From: Polytrichum commune
Taxonomy: Eukaryota > Streptophyta > Polytrichopsida > Polytrichales > Polytrichaceae
DNA length: 60,000 bases
Direction of reading: 5' to 3'
Assembly (NCBI GenBank): GCA_950295325.1
Contig: OX485804.1
Location: forward strand, 20,834,001 to 20,894,000
Shown one piece after another: positions 1-14,200 of the stretch. The notes below the pieces were generated by a model, which was given only the letters and a program-made list of their open reading frames with translations, was not told the origin of the DNA and did not search any database. Within the stretch, counting starts at the first letter, position 1; the number at the start of each line of letters is the position of its first letter. A program made the position numbers and the translations under genes.

Positions 1-492
1 CAGTCATTCCACCTCTGCTTCCCCAAAGCCACATAGGCTTGAAATTATTCAGCTTTCCGAAGGAGTTCGAAGGGCTCAGAATAACCATTATAAGACCTTC
101 CGGATTTTTATCTTCTTTGAAATTATTCCCTTATATCTCATTATCAACAAACTTCATGGAATTATGCATTTTTCCACAATATAATGTTCGCCCATACATT
201 ACATGAGATGTAATATTTGCATTACATGTCTTTTCAAAAAATAAATGCTTAAGTGTTTTATGCACGGGAATGCGAGTTGTGGTTGAACGTGGAAGGAGGC
301 TAGCACTAGGCTTTATATACATGGGAGGGATGAAAAACTAACTAGTATTTAGGTGATTACAGACTTTTGGATAGTCTAGAATCATACACATATAGTGTGA
401 TAAAAAATAAGAATATAATGCAAACACACAACTATATGGTCATAAATGCATGATTATTTATGAAAAGAAACAAGAAAACGGTAGAGCCGTGA
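1..492. other. Gene-free AT-rich stretch
   Basis: No coding signal was found on either strand. The open frames are short and resemble no known family. From about 470 it becomes the left flank of the first copy of a duplicated repeat. Confidence 0.4.
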
Positions 493-876
493 GGCTCTGT
501 CCTTTATTATGAAAGACTATAATTGTAGTTGTCCACTTTGCTCATGCCAATTCATGGCTATTCACTATACCAAACATTTCTTGGATTTTGTGCACCTTCT
601 TCTCGAATACAGGTCAAGGATTGAAGCTACTCATTTATCATCCAAAAATTTTTAAATAAATAATCAAGAACTACCGAAATAACTATAGTTAACTAGATTT
701 CTTTCAATGCATTTTAGGGAGCACTTATATATAAACTATAGTTAACATCCACATTAAATAAAGTGGACCAAAAATAACAAGAACAAGTAACGTCCAAGTG
801 TGAACACAAAGTGGTTAGGAAATTTGCTCTTGAAACGAAGAAGTTGATGCATAGTCTTTGTCCTACAGACAAAGCC
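493..876. repeat. Dispersed ~385-bp repeat, copy 1
   Basis: This segment matches 1162-1550 closely along its whole length. It starts GGCTCTGTCC and ends GACAAAGCC, so the ends form short imperfect inverted repeats. The last ~25 bases can fold as a small hairpin (CTTTGTC, loop CTACA, GACAAAG). About 20 flanking bases on the left (AAGAAAACGGTA...CCGTGA) are also shared with copy 2, so a segmental duplication is as likely as two insertions of a small non-autonomous DNA element. Short frames inside it are not credible genes. Confidence 0.75.
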
Positions 877-1161
877 AATAAAAAATAAAAAATGAAAACC
901 AATGTAAGTCACATATGATGTGCAACAACATAGTTACAGCTTGAAGAATTCACAATATTGAGGGGATTTGAAGGATGATGTCAACTATTGGTTTTGTTTG
1001 AAATTGAGTGAAATGTTCGGAACTACCTAAATACTAGAATTAACTCCCCTCTTTCTTTGTTGCAAGATCATGGCGGTGAGGGGGATAAGGGAGTCATGCA
1101 GGCACTTGGACACTCCATCTGACTTTGTTGCTTTGTCAACAAGAAAACGGTAAAACCGTGA
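877..1161. other. Spacer between the two repeat copies
   Basis: About 285 bases separate the two copies. No coding signal or recognised element is seen. The last ~20 bases repeat the left flank of copy 1. Confidence 0.4.
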
Positions 1162-1550
1162 GGCTCTGTCCTTTACTATGAAAGACTATAATTGTAGTTG
1201 TCCACTTTGCTCATGCCAATCCATGGCTATTCACTATACCAAACCTTTCTTGGATTTTGGGCACCTTCTTCTCAAATGCAGGTCAAGGATTGAAGCTACT
1301 CATTTATCACTCGAAAATTTTAAAATGAATAATCAAGAACTGCCGAAATAACTATAGTTAACTAGATTTCTTTCAATACATTTTAGGGAGCAATTAGAGA
1401 GAGAGAGAGAGAGAGAGAGAGTCCACATTAAATAAGGTGGACCAAAAATAACAAGAACAAGTAACGTCCAAGTGTGAACGCAAAGTGGTTAGGAAATTTG
1501 CTCTTGAAACGAAGAAGTTGATGCATAGACTCTGTCCTACAGACAGAGCC
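1162..1550. repeat. Dispersed ~385-bp repeat, copy 2, with (GA)n tract
   Basis: Second copy of the repeat at 493-876, same orientation. It starts GGCTCTGTCC and ends GACAGAGCC. A pure GA dinucleotide run (about 1396-1421) replaces a short AT-rich segment of copy 1. The terminal hairpin is kept but with a paired change relative to copy 1 (CTCTGTC/GACAGAG instead of CTTTGTC/GACAAAG). Confidence 0.75.
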
Positions 1551-2051
1551 AACAAACGTTGAGGGAAAAGGCTTGTGTGCAAAAAAAAATCCTTGTCTTG
1601 AATGAAATTTCCCCATAACATTATTCAATTAATGAGTTGTGTTCATGGGCCATGTACTAGATTCAAGAATAAAACTTCCGAATGCTTTAGATTGAGTTTT
1701 AAATCAGGGCAGCTAAACACAACTCATCAATTGAGCAATGTTATGCCTTAAGTGCAGCTAGCATGTTTTTTTGTACTTATGCCTACCATGTCACATGTCA
1801 TCCCGTCCACACCTATGACCATAACAATCTAATTGGCCCTCCTAGTTGGCATCCACAATTTGTTTTTGTTTTCAATTTTGGATCAATAGTTGAGGTATCT
1901 TAAGTATTTATAATATAATTTGTGACAACAAACTGAGGGAGAGGATTAAAAATGACAAATCGTTTTTGTTCTAACGTATCCTCATAACATTATTCAACTA
2001 CATGGTCATGTTCCCCTTTATATTTAACCTTTGACATGGGCCTCCACCAAC
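1551..2051. other. Unassigned intergenic DNA
   Basis: AT-rich, short random frames only, no recognised repeat or gene. Confidence 0.35.
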
Positions 2052-2054
2052 TTA

Positions 2055-2654
2055 GGGCCACTTCACACACAAGGCTGAAGGCCCTTGACCATGGCAATGT
2101 AAGAGCTCTCATTGGTCGAAAAGGCGGAGACCGTCCAAGTTCACTTCACACTAGGAGGTGAAGGCCTAAAGGCCCAAAGAAAAGTTCGTGGATGAAAAGT
2201 CTACATGGAGTCCTACATGGCTAGTTGTGGATAAGGGTGCATGGTCTACCGGAATTTGCGTCAGGCCCACCTCCAAGAGGTGGGCTTGACGTAAATTCCG
2301 GGAGACCATGATTTTTTAATATTTCTTCCAGTAGGACAAATTTCAGGACAGATTTCAGGACAAACTGCATGGCAGATTCCATGACAGATTCCAAGACAGA
2401 CAAACACCACCAAGTAGTTATCTTAAATTGATAAACTTGGAGACATATTATATTAAACCAAATCCTCCCCTCTTTTTCCGCCAACAAAATATGCAATGGT
2501 CCCGCAACATGGTTCATTCTCACTTCACACTATGCTTGAGGGCCAAAGACTACATAAAATGCTTTCCCAACACCCATGGTACGGCCTTTGGATGAGAGTC
2601 AAGGGTCCTCACCATTACAAGGTCACGGCTCTTGGCTCATGTGTGAAGTGGCCC
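2055..2654. mobile_element. PIF/Harbinger-type MITE, 600 bp (copy 1)
   Basis: The element begins GGGCCACTTCACAC and ends GTGTGAAGTGGCCC, a perfect terminal inverted repeat, flanked by the 3-bp direct repeat TTA (2052-2054 and 2655-2657). A TWA target duplication with GGG-start termini is the known signature of PIF/Harbinger elements. The centre (about 2241-2309) is a long imperfect palindrome around GCCCACCTC/GAGGTGGGC. It has no open frame of substance, so it is non-autonomous. The same family recurs at 30833-32212, 43144-43742 and 56734-57311. Confidence 0.88.
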
Positions 2655-2657
2655 TTA

Positions 2658-3439
2658 CCTTCGTGAGAAGAAACTTAGATAATAGGAAGAAACCGACGCC
2701 GATATGAATAACTTGAATATTGTGAATAAAGTTAGTATTCTCAGTGAGTAATGCTTCTATGGATAGTATATTTAGGGAATAGTGCATGGATGAACAATGC
2801 TTCATGTGAAACATGCCAAGATGACACAATGATTATTGTGAGTAGGCTAGGAGTATAATTCAACTAAAATTTCCAATTCTCAACCTAAGTGTATGAATAA
2901 TAATAAAATATTACTATTTATGGGGGACCCCACGTAATATAATTGACATATTCCAGGATAAGTGGAACTAGATCACATGACTGAATAATGTTATGCTTGA
3001 GAGATAAAGACAAAATGATATTTGAATATTGTCGGTTTGCCTTTACCGCCGATTCTTGTTTGTCAAGTGAAACGACTACACATGTCATTTTCATAGCTAA
3101 ATCTCTTTGGAAATATGTCCACAATGAACAATGACCATAAAACTTGGTGTTAGGGTGGGTCGTGGGATAGACCTATACCCAATGTATGCAATTGGTATGC
3201 TCCCCAAGTTTTTATGACCACTGTGCTAAGAATGGACATGTTATAGTTTGTAAGATCTTGTGATACAAGAAGTGATAAACTAAATAACATAGGTACAACA
3301 ATCAACATAGTCGGGGGACCTATATGACCATTTAGAACGAATTAAAGTAGCCACTTTGATGATGAATAAAATCAAACCCACATTTTCTCATGTTCTTTGC
3401 ACATTCAAAAGTCACTATGCTACACTAAGTATTGTATTT
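2658..3439. other. Unassigned intergenic DNA
   Basis: No gene or element could be supported here. Confidence 0.35.
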
Positions 3440-3850
3440 AGTGTCACCGATTTTGTGTGTCTTGCTCGAAACAAACTGTAAAACTGCATGTGTAGCATCA
3501 CCAACACTGATTGTAAACCTAACATTACTTGTCATTCCTTGTAAAAAAAATCAGGTGTTATAGATTCACAATGTGGCAATTACCATCACTTACTAAGTGG
3601 GTTTTCATTCAACTTTCAATCATACATGACAATATCTCGTCACATAGATGTTAGGATGCAACATACCAAACTTCATTTGAATACTTGGCATTTGGATGAC
3701 CTAAAAATAAGACGGGATGACAATATTTGTAAACTCATTCATTAAAAATATCATTAGATAAGCACCACAATGACATAGAACATCATATGACACTGAAAAC
3801 AATATTTAGTATACTTAATTACGCCCAATAAAAGGATTTGATGTAGGTCT
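3440..3850. repeat. Diverged dispersed repeat, related to 32225-33490
   Basis: Several blocks match the region after 32225 in the same order: a block beginning TGTGTCTTGCTC, the block ACCTAACATTA, and a block around CACAATGACAT followed by ATCATATGACACTGAA. The spacing differs between the copies, so this is an old repeat with insertions and deletions. No coding content is recognised. Confidence 0.5.
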
Positions 3851-5040
3851 TGCTATACTAGTATGGACATGTGCCGTATGACTTGGCTTATGCAACCCTA
3901 ATATCATTTAGCACACATTGGTATGTGTCATCAACAAAGGGCTACGTGTCAAACTTATCATCTTATCACTTACTAACCTTCATTCTCTACACTAGCTCGA
4001 GGGGCTTGGTCTTGGAATAGAAGTGCACTTATTACTACACCCCACCACCTCAAGTTATTTTTCGGTCCCTCTACTTGATATGAAGTGCCAAGGACACCAC
4101 CAAGATAACAACAACTAGAATTGGAATTGGAAACATGTTCACCGTACATAGATTTACTGTACATATCAAGAGTCGTAAAAACTATGACCGTTTGTAGATA
4201 ACGTGAACAACGTTTATTACATTGAACACTTGACATTTAATCATGTAAAGAATTTCTTTGCAGTTTCATGTGTGGGGGAGGCGGTAACTCATTTGCAGGG
4301 ATATGAATCACATGTGATGCATGGGTTATTTCAGGGGGTTTGAGAAATTATGCACAAGATGTTCCATATATTGGATGCTTATTATGAGAATATACCCATT
4401 ATATATCTTCGATTGAATATATTATTTAGCATCTTATATTCACGTGATTGATTTTTTTTCCTTCTATAGATTTCACTCCTTTGAATTTGATTTCACTCTA
4501 TGCTTTCTTGTACATAGTGCTAATTATCCTACAAAGAGTGACCTCCCCGGGTGTGCTTATCATATTGAAAAAAAAAAGTGAAATAGTTGAGCATTTTTCA
4601 TGAATTGTTATAGTTTAATTTCAATGAGTGTAACAAAACCATCATGATGCACATTCACCCACTAAAAAGTTGGATCCCTAGTGTCAATCTTTGTAACAAA
4701 AGGCGCCCTTTGAACACAATAAGTTCTATAGTAAAGTTTAATATAGATTTTTTTTTGAAATCATGCCAAATATATATTTTTAAATTGGTGTAGGCCACAA
4801 TATATAAAATTTTGAGGATTTCATATAACTATATATTTTATTTTTATGTTGCATTTGATGTAAGGTGACTATTATGTTTTATACAAGACATTGCATGGAA
4901 GCCTCAAAGAAGATTAAGGAAAAAATCCCAAGGTCTTGGACACACTATGTCCATCCTGTTTCGGCAATTAAAATGGCCCACGTTAGTTATTTCCACACTA
5001 ATTTTCCACCCACACTCGTAATAGGACTATTTCACGTACC
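3851..5040. other. Intergenic DNA upstream of the RELCH gene
   Basis: AT-rich sequence with no supported gene. Base composition changes sharply at about 5040, where GC-rich sequence begins. That likely marks the transcribed leader of the gene starting at 5222. Confidence 0.4.
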
Positions 5041-5221
5041 ACGCCCGTGCATCTGATTGCACGTTCATCTCACCCGCCACAACGCCGGGTCCCATTTGCA
5101 ACTTCACCCGGTGAACCAAAGATCCAACCTGTGAAACACCGGGTTTCTTCTCTGCGTAGCTGCGAAAGGGAGACGAAGGGAAGAGGAGGCAGAGCAAAGC
5201 AAAGGCTGGCTATGGTGGACA
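5041..5221 (+). promoter_or_regulatory. Probable 5' leader/proximal promoter of RELCH gene
   Basis: A GC-rich block in AT-rich surroundings directly precedes the first ATG. A CACGT-containing motif lies near 5034-5040. The transcription start cannot be placed from sequence alone. An out-of-frame ATG at 5212 lies 10 bases upstream of the chosen start. Confidence 0.35.
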
Positions 5222-8200
5222 ATGGCCATGGCCATGGCGATGACGCAGGAAGAAGGCGGCAAGGAAAGGCTACGGAGGGCGTGCATCGACTTCCTATTGC
5301 AGGAAAATTACATTCTTACTGCTTTCGAGCTTCTTCACGAGCTTCAGGAAGATGGACTCGTCGAATGCGCTACCAAATTGCAGCTCTTCTTCGCCAATTC
5401 GGACATGTTCCCGCCCGAGGAGCTCGCGAAAATGCATGCCTTGCAAGGTCAGACGTCGATCCTGAAATATCTAATTTCAATTTAAGGTTCTGATCTTGAT
5501 GACGATGGCTATGCTTATAGATTCGGAATATATGTTCCCAGGGGTCGTCGTTTACAATGTATGGCAGAAGATTGTTGATCGTTGTTGATGTCGGATGAAT
5601 TTCGGTGCTCTTGAGTGCCTAATACGGTGTGTGTAATTTTTTTGCCGACATGATTGGAAATATTATGTCTACAAGTTTTAGTGTTTCGTAGCAATGCCGG
5701 TTTTATTGCATTATCTTTGGATTGATTAGTACTGTACTGCAAGGGACGAGGTTATCTTGACTGAGTGGTCGATTGAGCTTAATGTGTCATGTAGTTTAGT
5801 TGTGCTCTTTTATCTTTATAAGGGTGCCTGTTCTACCTTAGGGTTGTAGGGAATAAATGTCATTTCCTAAACTAAGACATTACAAGGTTCGGCTTTTGCA
5901 TAGTATACATTCATACAATCGGTGTCTTTTAATGCCTGAAATGGTGTTTTATGTTTTCGCTGACACAATTATGTTCAAATTTTTTGCCTACAAGTTCTAC
6001 TATTTCTAAGACCGCCAGTTTTAGTGCATTATTTTGGTCCGATTAGTACTGTATTGCAAAGGATGAGGTTATCTTGACTGAGTGATCGATTGAGTTCAAT
6101 GTATCTCAAGACATAACGAGTTTCAGGTTCTGGATAATATGTGTGAGTTTTTTGCTCACAGAATTATGTTCAATTTTATTGCCTTCAAGTTGTAATATTT
6201 CCAAGGCCGCCAGTTTTATTGCATTATTTTGGTTTGATTAGTACTGTACTGCAAAGGATGAGGTTGCCTTGACTGAGTGAATGAGTGAATTTAATATATC
6301 ACATAAATTATTTTTGTTTTTTTGTCTTTATAAGGCCCCCTGTTCAACCCTAGGGTTGTAGGGACTCATTGTCATCTCCTTTAATGAGACATTACAAGAT
6401 TCAGCTTCTGCATAGTATACTTTCATTGTGAACACGTGTGAGGAGTTGAGGGTGACTTCACAGGGGAGCTGAGGGGTCTTGGAAAGGAGCAGCTTGAGCT
6501 TGATTCTAGGAAGTAATTTACACAGCGTCACCCTGGATGGTTTACACAGTCATTGACCATGATTTACATTTGAATTTATGTGTTTTATAATCTGGTTCAA
6601 AACAATATTAACATTGTCTTGAATTATCAATGGAGTAGCTTAAAGAATGTTTACCCGGCACATTAAAGTGGGTGACATCATTTTAGGATATAAGCATTGG
6701 GTACTTTCTTCCAACAATTTTACAACAATCGTTGTGTTTCTAAAAATTGAATCTTGTGAATGCAGGTATTGATGCAGTGCAGCTGGCAGATGAGAAGGAG
6801 CGGACTGCTGAAAGTGCAGCTGTTTGTGAGTATGAACTTCGACTTGCTCGAGAAGACATCAAGAGCTTGCAAGAGAAGCTGGCTAGGCAATCTGAAGTTG
6901 TTGCTGCTTTGTCTGCACCAGGTATTACTACTGATCAAGATGGTTACTCTCTATGTTAATATGGGGATTCCAAATGTGGCTTGACTCAATGTTTCAGTTT
7001 CAGATACTTTTTATAAAACACTTTAGACAGATCATGAGAGCAATGTGCCAATCTTACAAGTATAGTGGGTGATGCATCGTCTGTGGGTGACGGTACTAAT
7101 CCGTTTAATTATTGGACACAATACTGCCACATGTGACACATTATTAGACTCTTGCTCAAAGACCATTTATACATCTGACCAATAACTCATCATGGGCTGG
7201 TCCTAGCAGAGAATGGCATGACGGATGTTGAAAGCAATATTGAGGAAGCTGTGATAGACAATGGGAACTTCAGGGGATTGGGGGCTGTACAAGAAAAGGA
7301 GAGACTGGATATTGACTGTGCAGTAAAGGAGTACCTTATGGCTGCTGGCTACAAAATCTCTGCAATGACCTTTCAAGAGGAGGTACCAAAGGATACTTTA
7401 GCACTCTGTTGTGGTTCAATGACAGGAGAATGTGTAATCTTATGTTTACATACCAGTTGGTGCCCGATGAAGCCTTTGTGGATTAATATAATTTTGTACT
7501 TTGACGGGGCTTTTGTTCGAAAGCAAATTGTGTTCTGCTGCTCTAGTAGCTGAGTGTTTTCATGGGTTCTGTTGAGAGATAAAGTACCTGGATGAAATAC
7601 TGTGGCTGTACTTTAAAATTCCTGTCAGTCAGGCATTTGTCATTCCATCTGTGTTCATATAAATTTGGATCTTTCATATATGTTAAGCAAATGCTTCCGC
7701 TAGGAATTGGTGATGGCATTATCAATGTCTCCTTCATTCTTGATTAAGGCATGACACACGATTAATGTACACCAAGTAGAATGATGAAAACAGACATACA
7801 GATGCAACATTGTTGGGTTATTAGTAGTACTTCTCTGCACTCTTGAAAGTTTTAATATTTTCACCCTCTTAATGCTGTATTGTACTATATGCAGGTGAAC
7901 CGCAACTTGGATGAGTGGCCAAAGACAGTTGCACATGTGCCAGATGCTCTTCGCCGTTATTATGTTGCATTTCTTGCCTCGACAAAGGAAGCTGTGCAGG
8001 TGTGTGATTTATTGATTCCTTTATGAAGGTTCAGTGATTCAGTGAGGGAATGAGTCTCTTGATCAAGTATTAGCTCTACTATGTGATTTATTTGCTATAT
8101 CCACCTTTCCAAGGCTAAGTGCAAGGTTTCACTCTTGTGCTCGTGTTATATCCAGGAAAGGGAGACTCTTCAGCAGCAGAAAGACTTGTTGTTGAAAGAG

Positions 8201-11200
8201 AAAGAAGCACTTGAGGTCGAGAAATTGTACTTTGTCAGAACCCTTGATAGCTTGAGGAGAGATGCTAAGGAGAGGGAGAAACAGGTGAGTAGTTTGGTAC
8301 CTCATGTCATCAGTTTAGCATATGATTGCAAATCACATTATTCAAGTTCCTCCTTCATGGATCGTCATTGTTAACAGTATATTAAGCTCTTGAAGCTTGG
8401 TGGTCCCCCAGTGGATGGGAGCTCATCACGTATTTTTACTCTTTGGCCAGTTCTTGATTGAGAATGCTGTGAACTTTCAATAGGGGTACCCTCTCTGAGG
8501 ATTAATCAGTGCATTGTGTTGATTAGGCTCAGCATATGAAGGAGTCATTGGATTTTTCTACCAGACAACTCAATGAATGTAGATTGGAGGTGACATCCTT
8601 GAAATTAGAGCTAGAGAGCTTGATGGCCAGGTTAGCAAGTGGAAGTATTTCAACAGTAGTGGATGAGGCAGTGGTTGTGCAAGTAGACCTCTCTCAGAGT
8701 GTACCAGAGTCAGAATTGAAAAAAGAAGCGGAGCCCAAATTGGAAATTGGAACTACAGTATCAGAAGATGGTGTCGCTGAAGTTGTTGCCGATGAGAGAA
8801 TGGAGGAGCAACAAATATCAGATACTTGTGAAGAATTTAGCTTTGTGGATGATATATTAGCGGTTCTTATTGAATGTAGTAATATTAATCAAGATAGTAG
8901 CGGGACTAAGGTGCCAGATGAAGAAGACGGAAATAGGGAAGACTTTCACTGTGTGGATGATCTCAATGAGCCGGTGGCTTCTGGAAAACTTCAAGGAAGA
9001 GAAGTACAGGTACTTGACCTGATTCTCCATCATGGCAAATTAGGAGGTGGAAAACTCACTATACCAATGACATGTGGTGGTTTTGACTTCAATTGTTTGA
9101 TTGAAAATTAGTCCATGAAGTGCACCACTAATTGGATTGACTCTGTTTGTAGCAGGAACTTGCAACTGTGCAGATCTTGGCAGATGCTTTACCAAAGATA
9201 GTTCCTTATGTCCTCATCAATCACAGAGAGGTCTTCTAGCTCCTTCTTTCCTGATCTCTGAATGGTGATGTAGTTCCTGCTGGCATTAGTTGATTTGCTT
9301 TGTTTGAATTTGGTTCTTCAGAAATTCTCAATTGCTTTTGTTGTACTTGTAGGAACTATTGCCACTTATTATGTGTGCTATTGAGAGGCATCCGGAAAGC
9401 AGTGTGCGGGATTCACTTACACATCTCCTCTTTAATCTTATCAAGCGGCCTGATGAAGAGCAACGACGCCTAATTATGGATGTAAGGACATTCATCTATA
9501 AATTTCATTATCAATTAAACATAATCATTGGGGTTTTGTGTGATGGCAACTATACAATTTGGATCTGACAATGGCTACACATGCACAACCACAGATCACA
9601 TATTCTTTTTCTTCAATTGGTCACAGATTTGAATAATTTGTAGATTAAGTAAATTTTAGCCCCTCAAGTGATTTTGATTTTGATTTGAAAACACATGACA
9701 GGCTTTCCTGGCTTGTCCTCAGCACCCTGGTTCAGCATCTATGTATCTAAAAGAAGTAACCAGTGCCTTAGTATGGCTGTCACAAAGGACACAGATGAAT
9801 ATATACCACTAATTGTCAAAATCTAGCGGATGAAATCATAGAACTGGACACACATTCTAGTTGGTTTACACTGTTATTGGAGAGCCATATGTCCATGTAG
9901 TGCACTTTATTCTCTTGCTGGTTAAGGAAGTTAAGTTGCATTTTTTCTTTCCATTTCTAATTGTGGTAATCTTGGCCATTGGAAAGTAATCAAGCCGTAC
10001 TTTTCATGATTTTCAGGCATGTGTAGAGTTGTCCAACAGTGTGGGGCAATTGCGGACAGAGACGGAGTTGTTACCACAGTGCTGGGAGCAGGTTTATATC
10101 ATCTCTCAATGTTTGGATATGTTTATTTGGGTATATTTATTTGTGCCACACAATGACTCCATAGAGGTTTGTGTAGGTCTCATGGATCTGTGATAGTCTG
10201 TGATTATGGCCACATTGATGTATCTATATTCCCCTTTAACTCCCAATCGGATATTATCCTGTAGATTGATCACAAATATGAGGAACGGAGACTTCTGGTG
10301 GCACAATCGTGCGGGGAGCTAGGCCAGCTGGTGGGATCTGAAATGCGAACATCCCTCATTCTATCAATCATCCAACAACTAGTAGGTGATCAAGCGTCCG
10401 TAGTGCGGGAAGCTGCAGCCCACAATTTGGCTATTCTGCTCCCTCTCTTCTCCAACATGGACAAGTATTCCAAGGTCAGCCTTGCCATGGGGCCAATTTA
10501 CGGAGCCGCATTTTGACCTCCTCACTCGCTGGGGAAACAAAGTAAGCACTGTAGTTATGGTCTCTATAGATGTTTAGTGTAGATCCTCTAGTGTCCAGAG
10601 GTCATAGTTGTAAACATTGCCGACTAACTTTTAAACATTGACCTGGCTATGTAGTTGCTACCAAAAGTACTGACACTGGAGATTGTCTTTTTTATCAGGT
10701 GGAGGGACTAATGTTTGACTTAGTTTGCGACCCCATGGGTCCTGTAGTTGACACCAGCCTGAAGGAGCTTGTACCTGCAATGGTAGTGTGGAACAAGCGT
10801 GAGAAGCAGCCCCTTACCCAACTCTTTCGTGGAATTCTCTCTCGGCTTCTGATGGCAGCTCAGGTGAAAAGCTGGAACAGTTGAATTTTCTGGTCCTGAA
10901 CCTGTAGATTGTTGTGGGGGTAGGCTACAAATGCAAATAGAAATTGCATAAGGACTGTAAGGTGTGATGGTATAATCCAATGTATTTGCATCAATCTTAT
11001 GTGTTCCTGGCAGGACAATGTGAATTGGAACCTAACGACTTTCAATTATATGTTGGTTGGTTTGCACATCAATTTATCTGCTTTCTTGTATTCATCTCTC
11101 TATTTTTGCAGAGGTGTCCGCCTATGTCGGGAGTTGAAGGGACTCCAGAGTCACAGCTTCGAAATCTAGCTGAGAGAGAACGGTGGAGCATTGATGTCTT

Positions 11201-14200
11201 GCTGCGTTTGCTCATACAGCTACTTCCAGAGGTGGAAGAAGCTGCAATTGATTCATATCCACTTTCCAAGGAAGGCCCTAATCTTGCACACGACAGTTCG
11301 TTCTTCACAGAAGCTGTCGTCAAGTCTTACACAGGGTATGTATTCAGCTGCTTCTCACTTGGCTTTTAGCAAAACTGGTTCTGAAATTGACGAGCATTCT
11401 ATTGAGGATTTTCTTTCATAGTTAACTCTACCTTTAACCTACTGTTGAGAGCTGCTGAACCTAGAGGGGATTTATGACCACTTTTAAATCATTTTTGAAT
11501 GCCATACATAGGAAGGGTGATATGTGTGATGTGTTATAATCAGAAATGCACTTGTACAAGTTATGGCAAACTGTTTTGACAATCTACTTCAAGTTAAGTG
11601 AGTGTGACAAGTTTGGCTTGCTTTGATGGTTGTTGGAGCTACACAATTATTTATGGCTCTGGAAAATTGCATGTAGTTGAAGAAGCCAGTATACTCCATG
11701 GTCAAACTTTGTGACCACAATGATAGAACGCTTTGTTTGTGCTGATGAGCAAACTTTTGTACCCAATAAATTTTGCAGATCAAATCTGAACTGGCCCACT
11801 TTTGATTGGCTCATTGAAGACCTTTTCCCAACTATTCTTCAGCTTGCACGTATGCTACCTCCCCGTGAGGAAAGCCTCCGCACACGCCTCTGTAAGGTAA
11901 TTCGCTCAGCCATTGAATTGAAGGTATCTAATACTATCATTTTCTTATGTAAACAGAGCCTTAAGTCTGTGTTTATCAGTTCATGATCAAATTGTATTTA
12001 GAATGGTGGTGAACCTGTGAAATTTGTTGCATATTATTCTATATCCACTAAACACATGGTTGAAGTTCATCTCACTGATGTACCGGTGATGAAACAGGTT
12101 CTCCTTGAGATCAATGAGTGTTTTGGTAACAGCTATCACACTTTTGTGGTATTGCCAGTCTTCCGTTCAGCTAATGGTGACAACATCGATGATCTTCATA
12201 TGTCATTCAAATTTGTGAGTCGTATCAAAGGTAATGCTATTGACTGGCTGCTTTGCTCTCTATGATTCCGCAAATGTTCAAACCTTCTTTTTACTGAACT
12301 GGTATAGTTGACTAAATTTTGTAAAGATTTTAAAAACTTTCTATGGCCAGTCAAATGATGTAATTTTCACCCTATCTCTCTTCCTTCATAAACCTGGAGA
12401 GAAGCATCAAAATATATGAATTTAAAGTATATGCAACCTTTTACTGCTCATTGTACAGACATATATCTATGTCTTCTCCTGCTATGTATTCTGTATGTTT
12501 CTTGGCCTAAGTGTTGGTTCAGATCCACCTCGAATAGAAACAAAAAACAGTGTCTAGAAATAGAATTTGCTCCTGAAATGTGATGTTATATTCGTCACCA
12601 GGGTTGAGACCGAGAACACCAGTGGAGGAGCGGTTGGCAACCATATGTGTGTTGCCACTCTTTTTGAGTGGGGTGTTAGGGGCCCCAGATATGAACAAAG
12701 AAGAGCTAGCTATCTATCTTCGAGAGCTCATTCTGCAGTCTAGCCTCAAGACTGGTGCTATTACACGAACCCCGGAACTCATAGATGCTGTTCGTTTCCT
12801 TTGGTATGCTCTCTTTGGCAACAAAGTTAATTATATAGTTGTTGGCTTGTCAGGCTAAAATAGTCCTCCTTCTGGAGCTCTTGGGAATTGGAAGTTTTTC
12901 CCATTGTCAGCATCATGATTTTATGTCAGAAAACTTGAAGTTGGCAGGATGCTAAATACTTCTGGTGTTAAGTATCACCCGAAATAGAAGTTTCATTTGA
13001 GGTTGACATGGTGTGTGAATTGGTTAGAGTACTGAAGTCATTGCATGCTCTGTTGTCTTTTTAAAATTACACTTACAATTTTCTACCCTGGCAATATATT
13101 TTTAGTCCCAGTTTCTGTGACATTTTCTGAAGTTACTGAATGTCTTAGTGTATGAAGATTTGCTGATTTTAAGAACGAGGAACTCAACATTTGACTGGGT
13201 TTCATGAGCAGCACATTTGAGCAGCAGCATACAATTATCCTTGGCGTTTTATGGGAGCTTGTTGTGAACTCCAATGCTGATGTGAAAGTCAGTGCAGCTG
13301 TACTCTCAAAAGCACTGGTAATCACCTCTTTGTGTCTGTTTTGGATTTACAGGATGTTAATGCAGTTGCTTGAACTTGGATTTTTGCATGTGCCTGTTGT
13401 GTGTGAATCTCCTTCCTCCTTAATTGCTGGAGACATTTGACCTCACCTTTATGACACAGATCGGAAACGTGGAGTTGAAATCTGCAACACAACAGGTTAT
13501 TCCAGCTCTGGTGACACTTGGTTCAGATCCAAATGTGGATGTCAAGTACGCAACTATTGATGCTTTTGGGGCAGTAGCTCAACATTTCAAGGACGAAGAG
13601 GTATACTCACTCAAATTATTTTCACTTCTTAAGATTTGCCATAAACTTATCCCATATAGCATTAGTTAGATGTTTGGAATAGTCTTAAATTAGATGAGTG
13701 AAGCTGTACCGGATTTCTTCTCTTTTCAAGTAAGAGATGTTGAGAGGTTTGACCATGTGTTTCAACTATTTTTGGGCTCATAGTCAATAATTGCCTCAAG
13801 TCATCAATTGGTTTGGGCTTACCCAAAGAATTAAACAGTCTATGGTCGGCCGGAATGAAGCGCATCCTCAAGTTGGCAAGAAGAGACAAAACTAGAAGTG
13901 ATAAATATGTGAAACTCTTCAGTGAATATTTACTATGCCAAATATATCAGTAAAATGTTAGTGTAGAAGATGTCTAGCTTTGGAGTCATCAGAAATAGCC
14001 ATCACAAGATCTTGGAGATCTTTAAACGATTAGCAAGTTTGTACACAGAGCTTTGTGTAGCGTGACCTTGTATTTTAGGCGAAGAGGATGTCTAGACAAT
14101 GTTATGATGATGTTCTCAATAGAGATTAATGCTCTATATGGAATTCTATCATGTATCTCAATGGTCACCATTTGCTTGTGTAATCAGGTGGTAGACAAAG

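Noticed and set aside
2055-2654. Regularly spaced palindromes as a possible CRISPR-like array
   Set aside because: They are the terminal and central inverted repeats of a MITE with target duplications; no repeat-spacer series exists.
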